From NCBI GenBank assembly GCA_964525565.1, contig CAZGHI010000009.1:1-64000 (forward strand): DNA of 64,000 nucleotides, written 5' to 3'. The position numbers were made by a program, and so were the translations under genes. The DNA is from OLB6 sp964525565. GTDB lineage: Bacteria > Bacteroidota > Ignavibacteria > Kapaibacteriales > Kapaibacteriaceae. This document shows, one piece after another, positions 8,720 through 16,112 of the stretch. The notes under the pieces were generated by a model. That model worked only from the letters and a program-made list of their open reading frames with translations, did no database searches and was not told the origin of the DNA. Numbering within the stretch: the first letter of the stretch is position 1; every line of letters begins with the position of its first letter.

Positions 8720-9425
8720 TCAGAACCTTCATCAGCTTTCGTTTAGCCACCGGCAGTATGGTTGCCTCGAATGGGAAATCAAGATCCGTGGCCATGTAGT
8801 ACGTTGCAGGATTGGGCATTTCCTTGTGAGCGCGAACGAGCGAAATTTTTATGTCTTCTGGTCCGCTTCGCACTGACGACAATTTGCGCGGTTCAAGCTC
8901 TACCGTTTTGAGTGCACGGTAGTTATCGCCGTCACTCATATACAGACTCATTTCGTAGCGCAGAATGTGCATCAGGTTGGCACGCACATCTGGGATGAGT
9001 GCATACCCTTCGTCGCGATACATTGGCATAATACCAACAACATCTACCGACAGGTTTTGCGTCACAAAGTCGAACATGGCAACGCCTTCGTCGGTAACCG
9101 ATCGAAGCAACGGTATCGCCCAATCAACGAGTTCGAACAACTGTTCAATTGTGTGAGGGTCTGCCGGAGATGAATCAAACTTGAGTGTCTTGTTCTCGAA
9201 GTCAACGCCGGTAAGTTTGCGTGGCATAACAGTACGATACTGATTGCGATTCTCACGAATTGTTTCGAGCGCCGAAATCAGCTCGATGAGTTCCCCCAAA
9301 CCCGGGTACAGACGATTCTTGCGGAAGGCTGAGGTTACGGATTGCAAAGCAGCCATAACGAGGAGCTGCGTTTGTTCCGGATCGTGGGCGCCTTGTGTGA
9401 ACATTTCCAGATTGAGCGAAGACAT
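8712..9425 (-). CDS. Conserved-looking protein of unknown function
   Basis: A 237-residue soluble protein with no signal peptide or membrane helix and no motif I recognise. Composition is ordinary and acidic-leaning, with a helix-rich first half and a C-terminal part containing several beta-like stretches (ATYYMATDLDFPFEATILPV). Starts with ATG preceded by AGGAGGT, an unusually good Shine-Dalgarno for this window, which supports the start. It is convergent with the RNA methyltransferase (8-bp overlap of stops) and divergent from the DCC protein at 9497. No function can be given. Confidence 0.6.
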   Translation of the reverse strand: MSSLNLEMFTQGAHDPEQTQLLVMAALQSVTSAFRKNRLYPGLGELIELISALETIRENRNQYRTVMPRKLTGVDFENKTLKFDSSPADPHTIEQLFELVDWAIPLLRSVTDEGVAMFDFVTQNLSVDVVGIMPMYRDEGYALIPDVRANLMHILRYEMSLYMSDGDNYRALKTVELEPRKLSSVRSGPEDIKISLVRAHKEMPNPATYYMATDLDFPFEATILPVAKRKLMKVLIS

Positions 9426-9496
9426 TTCTACCTCCTAATTGTCAATGGTGATGTTCGGCCCTGCTAGATAACAAATCAAACAGCAATTTTGTTACC

Positions 9497-9919
9497 ATGA
9501 ACAAAAAATCTTGTCCACACGAACCTCCCATCGTAATCTTCGATGGGGTGTGCAATCTGTGCAACGGATGGGTTGATTTTTTGATCAAACACGACCGAAC
9601 GCAATCACTCCGATTCGCATCGTTCCAAAGTTTAAAGGGGGGGGAGCTGCTTCGGGAACATGGCGTTTCAACAGCGCCAGACACGGTGTATGTGGTGGCG
9701 AACAACAGCATCCTCACCCAGAGCAACGCTATCATCTATCTTTTAGGGTGTTGCGATAACGTATTGTTACGAGTTTTAGGTAAGGGGCTTGGCATCATCC
9801 CAAAAACAATTCGCGACAGCCTGTATCGGAGTGTTGCTCATCGCCGTTACCGGTGGTTTGGCAAAAGAGACACCTGTAGAGTTCCAACCCCCGAGGAATG
9901 GGAACGGTTTATTGAGTAG
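9497..9919 (+). CDS. DCC-family thiol-disulfide oxidoreductase-like protein (DUF393)
   Basis: A 140-residue cytosolic protein with the family's hallmark DGVCNLC at residues about 14-20, giving the two-Cys thioredoxin-like active site, and the later YxxxRHRRYRWFG-like basic segment ending in a PTPEEW tail. DCC proteins are presumed thiol-disulfide oxidoreductases; physiological substrates are not established. A G8 homopolymer (9637-9644) encodes Gly-Gly inside the gene. Monocistronic in appearance: divergent neighbour upstream, accessory island downstream. Confidence 0.85.
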   Translation: MNKKSCPHEPPIVIFDGVCNLCNGWVDFLIKHDRTQSLRFASFQSLKGGELLREHGVSTAPDTVYVVANNSILTQSNAIIYLLGCCDNVLLRVLGKGLGIIPKTIRDSLYRSVAHRRYRWFGKRDTCRVPTPEEWERFIE

Positions 9920-10024
9920 AAGTCTAATGTTTCGATCAGTTCCATGATTACGAAACATGTGTGTTCAGAAATGCGAAGACAGCGTTAGGTGAGTGAGTCT
10001 TGAAGTCCGGTGTAGTGCTGTAGG

Positions 10025-10195
10025 ATGAAGTCCCGAATGTGGGCACAACTTGACAATTGGAGGTCGGGACGTGATGGCATCAATTACCCGCTGACCAATG
10101 AAGCGTTCCTACTGCATGCCGATGTGATCTTGCGGTTGCAATTGTATGGCTGTGGAATGTGGAGCATTGAGCCCATGATATTGTATCACAGTTAG
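10025..10195 (+). CDS. Possible small protein or gene remnant
   Basis: A 56-codon frame starting ATG and ending TAG in the 284 bp between the DCC gene and island 1. The translation has an ordinary globular composition (DNWRSGRDGINYPLTNEAF, then a hydrophobic LLHADVILRLQLYG stretch) but there is no clear ribosome binding site and no recognised family. It could be a real small gene, the tail of a lost gene, or chance. Confidence 0.25.
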   Translation: MKSRMWAQLDNWRSGRDGINYPLTNEAFLLHADVILRLQLYGCGMWSIEPMILYHS

Positions 10196-10203
10196 GCCGT
10201 AGC

Positions 10204-10557
10204 TTACTGATTAGTTGCAATTGGTCCAATGTTATTGGTGGGAAACTCTAGGTATGCATTCCCGTGAAGATTCCAAAAGTCAGCCGGCGGACAATCCTCA
10301 CATGTTTGACATCCCCAATTTGCAGGGTTCGCAACTTCACCACAGCCAAACAAGGCATGCACCGTAACGATAACATCACCGTTGCGGGTTACAATGTACA
10401 CGCATGTGCAATACCTGGAATTCCCGGCAGGCATGTTACTGTTACACGTAACATATGCCCAACCATAGGATTGAGTGGCAAGCGTAACCATTGCAATCAA
10501 AACAATACACAGCTTTGGTAGAACTAGAGATCGCATAATTCGTTGTGACATAGACAT
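10204..10557 (-). CDS. Small secreted Cys-rich protein, island 1 cassette 1
   Basis: A 117-residue protein with a clear signal peptide (about residues 1-32, ending ATQSYG) and a Cys-rich mature part. The pattern YCTCV...NGDVI......GC...C..C..C resembles that of the protein at 12365-12706 (CNCV...NGVII......GC...C..C.C), so the two are likely diverged paralogs. No known domain. It lies 26 bp downstream of the large secreted protein 10584-11651, mirroring the arrangement at 12365/12741. Probably exported and disulfide-bonded. ATG at 10557 or 10551 are both possible; sequence before that is not signal-like. Confidence 0.6.
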   Translation of the reverse strand: MSMSQRIMRSLVLPKLCIVLIAMVTLATQSYGWAYVTCNSNMPAGNSRYCTCVYIVTRNGDVIVTVHALFGCGEVANPANWGCQTCEDCPPADFWNLHGNAYLEFPTNNIGPIATNQ

Positions 10558-10583
10558 AGCCTTCCTTCCGTAAACAGCATCAT

Positions 10584-11651
10584 TTAATAAACAACTACCT
10601 TCCGTGTGCATACAACATCGCCGTTGGAATAGCCAATAACAATGTACAGTCCATATCCAGCCTGCACTGTATAAGGGTTGGGAGACAACGGAACAGCACC
10701 CTGCCATACAACATCACCATTTAAGGTGTACACCACTACATGCGTTATGGACGTTGGCCATTGAGATTCAATCGTGATTCCCGTTGGGCCACCGGATTGC
10801 CTTGCCAGAATATCGCAGGAGGGTGACCACGTACAATCGAGATTTGCTTCCACACTGTCACAATACCCCTTTACCTCTGGATGTGCTAGTGTTTTAGCCG
10901 ACAAATTCGACACCATACCATCTGTTCGAACCCATGGCTTAGGGTTCGAACCAGTCGCAAAGGTGTTAAACCGAATGAACACACGCGTATTCTGTAAACC
11001 TTCGAATGGTACAACATACTTTACCCTAGAATACATGGGATACCATGAATACATGCACGGTTTCCGTGAAGAAGTTGTTTGAGCCAAATACGTTGTATCT
11101 AAAAGCGCAATGCGCAAACCTGTTGTTGAATCCACCAACTCAACCGAATATGAAAGCTGACAATCATTTTTATAATACTTGAACGCAGGTCCGTTGGCAT
11201 GAATTGTGAAGAACCAAGACTCTTTAACGTAGGATACAGTATCACGAAACGATACTGGAAACGTTTTCGTTAGGCTACGTGCATTAAGCTGTGCAGGTGT
11301 CCAATTCTCCACGGGTACTTCATTGTAACTATCAAAATTTATCACTTGATTATTACACCAATTAGAGAAATAGAGTTGACGTCTGTTGAGGTGGATTTCT
11401 GAGAATCGAATAACAATGTGCGACGAATCACTCTCTTGTTCGAATCTTATTGACGGCCCTACCGACGTAATCGGGTATGCGCTATTAACATGCAACACAG
11501 TATCCTCATCGAGCACAGCTAACTCAAGGTTTGAATTGGTACCAACGGCTTGAATCAGCGAATCGCATTCGCCGGTGCATTGTCCGGCCAAGCAGAATGG
11601 GTATAGCAATACCAGAGCCGTGAACGCCAGCACAACAAGATTTTGTGCCAT
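10584..11651 (-). CDS. Large secreted protein with T9SS-like C-terminal domain, island 1 cassette 1
   Basis: A 355-residue secreted protein: signal peptide ending CLAGQC, Cys-rich N-terminus (CTGECDSLIQA), and a C-terminal about 75-residue beta-rich unit (VVVYTLNGDVVW, then GLYIVIGYSNGDVVCTRKVVV) of the kind used as a T9SS sorting signal. It is a paralog of the protein at 12741-13826: shared segments include SDSSHV, LNRR/KK, NWCNN/PN, SYSVELVDS, SRKPC, SWYPMYSRV/SWFPMYSRV and NPKPWVR/NPDPWVR. Function unknown; probably exposed at the cell surface or released. A GT-microsatellite element sits 140 bp upstream of its ATG. No homology to a characterised family is recognised. Confidence 0.72.
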   Translation of the reverse strand: MAQNLVVLAFTALVLLYPFCLAGQCTGECDSLIQAVGTNSNLELAVLDEDTVLHVNSAYPITSVGPSIRFEQESDSSHIVIRFSEIHLNRRQLYFSNWCNNQVINFDSYNEVPVENWTPAQLNARSLTKTFPVSFRDTVSYVKESWFFTIHANGPAFKYYKNDCQLSYSVELVDSTTGLRIALLDTTYLAQTTSSRKPCMYSWYPMYSRVKYVVPFEGLQNTRVFIRFNTFATGSNPKPWVRTDGMVSNLSAKTLAHPEVKGYCDSVEANLDCTWSPSCDILARQSGGPTGITIESQWPTSITHVVVYTLNGDVVWQGAVPLSPNPYTVQAGYGLYIVIGYSNGDVVCTRKVVVY

Positions 11652-11790
11652 AGCATACTCCTCATTGGGTCGCAAACTATAGAGTAGCGGCAGTTCAGAA
11701 CATTACGACTTATTCCGCGACTTGGTGCAACTACTTCGTAGGCTCTTTGCTCAATGTTAACTGCTTAAACTGAACTGCCTCGCCGAATTT

Positions 11791-11823
11791 ACACACACAC
11801 ACACAAGAGAAAGTTTTCCACAT
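11791..11823 (-). promoter_or_regulatory. TGTGGAWAA-(GT)n element, copy A
   Basis: Read toward the downstream gene: TGTGGAAAAC, TT, CTC, then TTG and about seven GT repeats. First of six copies of one element in this window. It lies 140 bp before the ATG of the large secreted protein 10584-11651 and has the same orientation relative to it as the other copies have to theirs. Only one TGTGGAWAA box is evident in this copy. Role (promoter, protein-binding site or insertion remnant) is unknown. Confidence 0.6.
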
Positions 11824-11917
11824 ACCAATGAAATAGTGAATATCTTTCAGAAGGCAGGCGTGGAATCAGACGGAAAAGGCCTTGAGGTTATGGGGTTAAA
11901 CACGATCAAAAAAATGA

Positions 11918-12102
11918 GACGTTCTTCTGGCTTTTTCTCTTCCGGGTCTCCCTCCCCCACCTCCACCACCAAGTTGTATCATCCAGGTCAGCACACTCCT
12001 TTCTTGTTCGGCTTCATCCAAGCGAAGCCTACGCATCTGTGAATAAAACGTCCGCTGTACAGGTTACCTAATGTATTGTCAGCATGCCCCGATGTGACGC
12101 AG
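11918..12102. repeat. Direct repeat unit 1 (G-rich core plus flank)
   Basis: Near-identical to 14063-14255. The first about 60 bp (including a C-rich run on the plus strand, G-rich on the minus strand, with at least six closely spaced GG/GGG tracts) is almost unchanged; the rest is about 75 percent similar and ends in TGTGACGCAG in both copies. Together with the GT element next to it, about 300 bp has been duplicated along with the gene cassette. A short minus-strand frame ending at 11988 corresponds to one in the other copy, but base differences are not concentrated at third positions, so protein coding is doubtful. The rest of 11652-12364 holds no gene I can support. Confidence 0.75.
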
Positions 12103-12364
12103 ACTGTAGGTTTTCTTGACCTCTGCGTCATACCAAATGATATGGAGACAGGCGTCGGCCAAACTACCGGGGTGTTTGTACATGGAGAGCTAATGGCTGA
12201 GACAACAAGAACGATTTGGTTTACACACTTAATATGGCTGACAAGGACCATTCAGCAGGTTTTGAACTACCAAAGGTATGCCACGAACCACTGCCTTAAT
12301 GGTTTCCGCGTGCATACGCTTGTGCGTTAAAGTCTCAACTAGTCGTAGATACCTAGCGCCCCCT

Positions 12365-12706
12365 TCACCAGGCATCAGTTGTTGGCTCAGCTCCTAGGTT
12401 GCTTTCCGGAAACTCTTCAGGCTGTGTATCACCAACTACACCACCGAACCGATCGGAACAATCGCATGTAGTCATGCACGGCAATGGAGCTTCTTCGTTA
12501 AAGACGCAACCTTCCCACCATGTTGCAATAATGACTCCATTGTTCGCAAAGGTTCTCTTTACACAATTGCAACCGCCACCTTCAGGACCATATCCTGCGA
12601 CAACACAAACCTCCTCAACGGGTTCAAGATCCCATCGTGCAAGACTTTGTTGCGGTGATAGTGTGCCAACCATGAGAATAACGAAGCAGTAACACATTGT
12701 TTTCAT
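12365..12706 (-). CDS. Small secreted Cys-rich protein, island 1 cassette 2
   Basis: A 113-residue protein with a signal peptide (about residues 1-23, ending QQSLA) and a mature part with nine Cys, including GGGCNCVKR, EGCVF and CMTTCDCSDRFGG. Similar spacing of Cys and of the central NG-x-x-I segment to the protein at 10204-10557. Located 34 bp downstream of the large secreted protein 12741-13826 on the same strand, so likely cotranscribed. Its C-terminus is acidic. No domain recognised; a secreted, disulfide-stabilised partner of the large protein is a reasonable guess only. Confidence 0.6.
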   Translation of the reverse strand: MKTMCYCFVILMVGTLSPQQSLARWDLEPVEEVCVVAGYGPEGGGCNCVKRTFANNGVIIATWWEGCVFNEEAPLPCMTTCDCSDRFGGVVGDTQPEEFPESNLGAEPTTDAW

Positions 12707-12740
12707 GTTCGGAATATATAGTTGATTGAAACTTCAGGAA

Positions 12741-13826
12741 TTACGGAACAAATACTTTTTCCGTACACACAACCACCGGCCCACTCTTACCGATCAGGAT
12801 ATACAACCCTGGGTTAGGTACATTTACATTTGTTGGATTAATAGAGAATGGCGCTGAACTGCTCCACACCTGAGTACCGTAAACCGTAAACACAGTAACA
12901 TTATCCAAAGTTGTCGGAACAGTGTGAAGTACGCTAATTCGGGGTGGTCCCGGTAGACCGGTACCGTTAACTTCACAAAAAGCTTGTCCAGAACAATCAA
13001 TGTTGTTCAGAACTTTTGTATTGTATGCGGCAACACTTGGCTTATTGAGAGAGTAATTAGACATATACGGACCATACAAGTCCTTCCGCACCCAAGGATC
13101 CGGATTTAATCCAAATGCAAACGTGTTTATTCGTACAAACGCTCGGACTTTTGATATTCCGCTTGGCACTATTGTGCGAACACGTGAATACATTGGAAAC
13201 CATGAGAAAATACAAGGTTTCCTCGATGGAGTTGTTGTAGAATAACATGCTGTGTCGAAGAGTACAATCCGAGATCCACTGGATGAATCCACCAGTTCCA
13301 CAGAATAGCTCAAGGTAGCATCGTTCTTATAGTAGTTGTACACGTTACCACTTTGTGCCACTCGCGATAGAAACATGTTTCTAAAGAACTGTAGCGTATC
13401 CCCAGCAGATACAGATATTGTTCGAGTGGTGCTACGATTGCTCAGAACATCTGCCGGCCAATTCGCAACTGCCATTCGATTTACAAAGTCGAAGTTCAGT
13501 ATTCTGTTCGGGCACCAATTCGCAAGAAAAATCTTCTTCCTATTAAGTAGAAACTCCGAAAACTGCCAATACACGTGCGAAGAATCGGATACATATTCAA
13601 ACCGGAAGTGTGCACATTGGTCATCCACATTTATCAGATTTGCAGTGTCCAAAGATGAGTCAGATAAAATACGTGCTAGCCCATAACCAGCTGACGTTGT
13701 CATTGCCTGAAGCAAGGAGTCGCAGATTCCCATGTTGCACTGCGCAGAACTGGTGTGAACACAAACTGCACTTACCAAAAGGATCGCTGTTATTTCGAGT
13801 GTGAAAAGGTTTCCTCTTTTGATCAT
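12741..13826 (-). CDS. Large secreted protein with T9SS-like C-terminal domain, island 1 cassette 2
   Basis: A 361-residue paralog of 10584-11651 with signal peptide ending TSSAQC, a Cys-containing N-terminus (CNMGICDSLLQAM) and the same central landmarks (SDSSHVYW, LNRKK, ANWCPN, YYKNDATLSYSVELVDS, SRKPC, SWFPMYSRV, NPDPWVR). The C-terminal beta-rich unit (VTVFTVYGTQVW, then GLYILIG...VVCTEKVFV) is T9SS-sorting-like. The central region is more conserved than the ends. ATG at 13826 begins a good signal peptide; the copy B element ends 104 bp upstream. Function unknown; surface or extracellular location inferred from the C-terminal domain. Confidence 0.72.
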   Translation of the reverse strand: MIKRGNLFTLEITAILLVSAVCVHTSSAQCNMGICDSLLQAMTTSAGYGLARILSDSSLDTANLINVDDQCAHFRFEYVSDSSHVYWQFSEFLLNRKKIFLANWCPNRILNFDFVNRMAVANWPADVLSNRSTTRTISVSAGDTLQFFRNMFLSRVAQSGNVYNYYKNDATLSYSVELVDSSSGSRIVLFDTACYSTTTPSRKPCIFSWFPMYSRVRTIVPSGISKVRAFVRINTFAFGLNPDPWVRKDLYGPYMSNYSLNKPSVAAYNTKVLNNIDCSGQAFCEVNGTGLPGPPRISVLHTVPTTLDNVTVFTVYGTQVWSSSAPFSINPTNVNVPNPGLYILIGKSGPVVVCTEKVFVP

Positions 13827-13929
13827 AGAATACCTTATTGCAACGGCGAACAATACGGTCAGTCACAGACTTGGATCGTAAAGATTATTCAATAAACTTT
13901 CCGAGCAAGTACACTTTGTGTGCATAACT

Positions 13930-13976
13930 TACACACACACACACACGCACACACACACAAGAGAAAGTTTTCCACA
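13930..13976 (-). promoter_or_regulatory. TGTGGAWAA-(GT)n element, copy B
   Basis: Gene-sense reading: TGTGGAAAAC, TTTCTC, TTG and the longest GT tract of the six (about 14 repeats, interrupted once). Positioned 104 bp before the ATG of 12741-13826. Identical to copy A over the box and the 14 bases before it, then differing in GT repeat number, so the microsatellite length has changed since duplication. Confidence 0.6.
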
Positions 13977-14062
13977 TACCAATGAAATTCGTGGATATCT
14001 TTCGGAATATGTACTTGGTATTGGAAGGTAACCGTTTTTAGATCAATTGGTTACGCTCATAT

Positions 14063-14255
14063 AAAAACTAGGCGTTCTTCTGGCTTTTTCTCTTCCGGGT
14101 CTCCCTCCCCCACCTCCACCACCAAGTTGTAACAGTTATCTCAGTACAGTCCTTTCTTGTTCGGCTCAACCTCCGTTAAGCCTACGTATGTGTGAATAAA
14201 GAGTCCGCTGTACAGGTTACCTACAGTGTTGTCAGCATAACTCAATGTGACGCAG
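14063..14255. repeat. Direct repeat unit 2 (G-rich core plus flank)
   Basis: Second copy of the repeat at 11918-12102. On the minus strand it contains closely spaced G runs (GGTGG, TGGAGG, GGGGGAGGG) that could form a G-quadruplex, and a 52-codon frame at 14141-14299 (begins MWLAEYEGK) whose C-terminal part matches the frame in the first copy and ends at the same stop. A related 26-bp G-rich piece also occurs at 21109-21134. The remainder of 13827-14501 has no supported gene. Confidence 0.75.
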
Positions 14256-14501
14256 TGCCACGTACCCGTTACTTTGCCCTCGTATTCCGCCAACCACATG
14301 GGTGCGCATTACCATCGTTCGTTTGCATACAGCACACAAGGGAGGCTATGGTTTTGGCTTTGGGCGTCGCCGCCTATCGCCTGCGCTCAAAAAAGCGAAA
14401 CTCCGGCTGTAGAGCTTCCCCCTGCATTTTCGACCCCATGCTACCCCCAAAATTCCCTTTCTTTCGTAGATTTGCGGTTCGCATTTTCCAAACGGAGTAC
14501 A

Positions 14502-14795
14502 ATGAGCACCTACATCGTAAACCCTGTTGAAGTTCGGATGGAAGAAAGCTCCAAGGGGTCTATCTACGAAAGCATCGTTGCCATGGGGCTTCGGTCGCGC
14601 CAAATAAACGATCAGATCAAAACACAGATCTATGAACGACTGGCTGACGTGATTGTGGACTCCGACGAAAACGAAGGTCCAAACCTTGATCAAATTGCTA
14701 TCAGCAAGGAATTCGACAGAGTTCCGAAACCAACCTTTATTGCTATGCGCGAAAAGGTAACGGGTCAGATCCATACAACTCGCGAGGCAGAGTAA
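14502..14795 (+). CDS. rpoZ: RNA polymerase omega subunit (Bacteroidota-type)
   Basis: A 97-residue protein with the conserved omega core: SIYESIVAMGLRSRQIND near residues 20-37, matching the helix that clamps the beta-prime C-terminus. Placement directly before coaBC is the common gene order in many bacteria. The ATG at 14502 follows a GGAG ribosome binding site; upstream residues in the same frame are not omega-like. Followed by coaBC after 51 bp. Confidence 0.85.
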   Translation: MSTYIVNPVEVRMEESSKGSIYESIVAMGLRSRQINDQIKTQIYERLADVIVDSDENEGPNLDQIAISKEFDRVPKPTFIAMREKVTGQIHTTREAE

Positions 14796-14846
14796 ACCCA
14801 AATTCGCCTCGGTGGACTGACCCTCCGGTGTTACCCACACGTTACC

Positions 14847-16112
14847 ATGAACATCATTCTTGGCATCACCGGTTCGGTCTCGGCATACAAAACGCCCTGG
14901 CTTGTGCGCGACCTCATTCGTGCCGGTCATCATGTGCGGGTTGTGTTGACGCAAGCTGCTACCCGTTTTGTGGCACCACTAGCCCTTGAGGCAACAAGTA
15001 GAAATCATGTTGTTGTTGATCCCTTCGATAAAAATGTTCAGGAAGGGGGCTCTTGGCACGTACACTTGGCTCGCTGGGCAGATGTTATGCTCATCGCTCC
15101 ATGCTCTGCTACAACTCTCGCCAAACTAGCCACCGGCTTGTCCGATTCCAGCGTTACCCTCGTTGCATCGAGTCTGCCAAAACACACCCCTCTAATCGTT
15201 GCTCCTGCAATGGACACCGATATGTGGCTCCAGTCTTCAACCCAACGCAATGCCAATCTGCTTACCCAAGACGGCATTACTGTTTTACATCCTCAAAGCG
15301 GCGAGTTGGCTTCCGGTCTTGATGGGCAAGGTCGCCTTCCGGACTTGGAGAACATCGTTTCCGCAGTTCAACACGCTCTTCAGCAAGGAACAGCAATGTT
15401 CTACCGCGAATCGGAACCAAAACCCTTGCGGAGTACCCAACCGCTTGAGCTTGTTATCACTGCCGGACCAACACATGAACCGATTGATGCTGTTCGAAGC
15501 ATTGTTAACCACAGCACCGGAACGATGGGGTTCGCTCTGGCCGAAGCCGCAACAAAGAGAGGTTTTCTGGTAACTCTTGTTAGCGGACCTGTGTCCTTAC
15601 CCACGCCTCACGGTGTTCACCGCATTGATGTTACTACGGCTCACGAAATGTTCGAAACCGTGAAACAGTACAAGTCCTCTCCCGTGATTATTATGGCTGC
15701 CGCAGTGGCGGATTTCACACCGATACACCCACGGACTTCAAAGATTAAAAAGGACACCGTTGAGCCAGAAGGAATGGCCATAACGCTGCAGCGCACAACC
15801 GACATTCTCGAGTGGCTTGGCAATCACAAACAGCCAACACAAGTGTTGGTTGGCTTTGCGTTGGAAACCGAGAATGTTCTCGACTATGCCAAAGAGAAAC
15901 TTCACACCAAACATGCCGATATGATTGTTGCTAATCAGGCCGGCGTTGAGCACAGCGGCTTCGGTACGGGAAACAACACCATTAGTTTGGTCACGCACAC
16001 CACTACCACCACTTTTCCTGCAATGAGCAAACGCGCTTGTGCAGAGGTCATCTTGGACGCAATCATCGAAATCATAAACGATAAAAAGGCACAGTCCAGT
16101 CTCGATTCATGA
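14847..16112 (+). CDS. coaBC: Bifunctional phosphopantothenoylcysteine decarboxylase/phosphopantothenate-cysteine ligase
   Basis: Two consecutive steps of coenzyme A synthesis (CoaB ligase and FMN-dependent CoaC decarboxylase) in one 421-residue protein. CoaC half: GITGSVSAYK at the N-terminus, the FMN/substrate segment ending APCSATTLAKLA, and APAMDTDMW, in which Asp replaces the usual Asn of the PxMNxxMW motif. CoaB half from about residue 190: VITAGPTHEPIDAVR, NHSTGTMG, and MAAAVADF (substrate loop). Together with panB it supplies the pantothenate-to-CoA route. Its last 4 bp overlap the ABC-F gene. Confidence 0.93.
   Translation: MNIILGITGSVSAYKTPWLVRDLIRAGHHVRVVLTQAATRFVAPLALEATSRNHVVVDPFDKNVQEGGSWHVHLARWADVMLIAPCSATTLAKLATGLSDSSVTLVASSLPKHTPLIVAPAMDTDMWLQSSTQRNANLLTQDGITVLHPQSGELASGLDGQGRLPDLENIVSAVQHALQQGTAMFYRESEPKPLRSTQPLELVITAGPTHEPIDAVRSIVNHSTGTMGFALAEAATKRGFLVTLVSGPVSLPTPHGVHRIDVTTAHEMFETVKQYKSSPVIIMAAAVADFTPIHPRTSKIKKDTVEPEGMAITLQRTTDILEWLGNHKQPTQVLVGFALETENVLDYAKEKLHTKHADMIVANQAGVEHSGFGTGNNTISLVTHTTTTTFPAMSKRACAEVILDAIIEIINDKKAQSSLDS

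Noticed and set aside
11791..14255. CRISPR array or insertion sequence in island 1
   Set aside because: Only two long repeats, no short regularly spaced direct repeats, no cas genes, no transposase and no terminal inverted repeats with target duplications seen.
14141..14299. 52-codon minus-strand frame shared with the repeat at 11988-12251 as a conserved protein
   Set aside because: Differences between the two copies fall on all codon positions and change many residues, so coding constraint is not shown.
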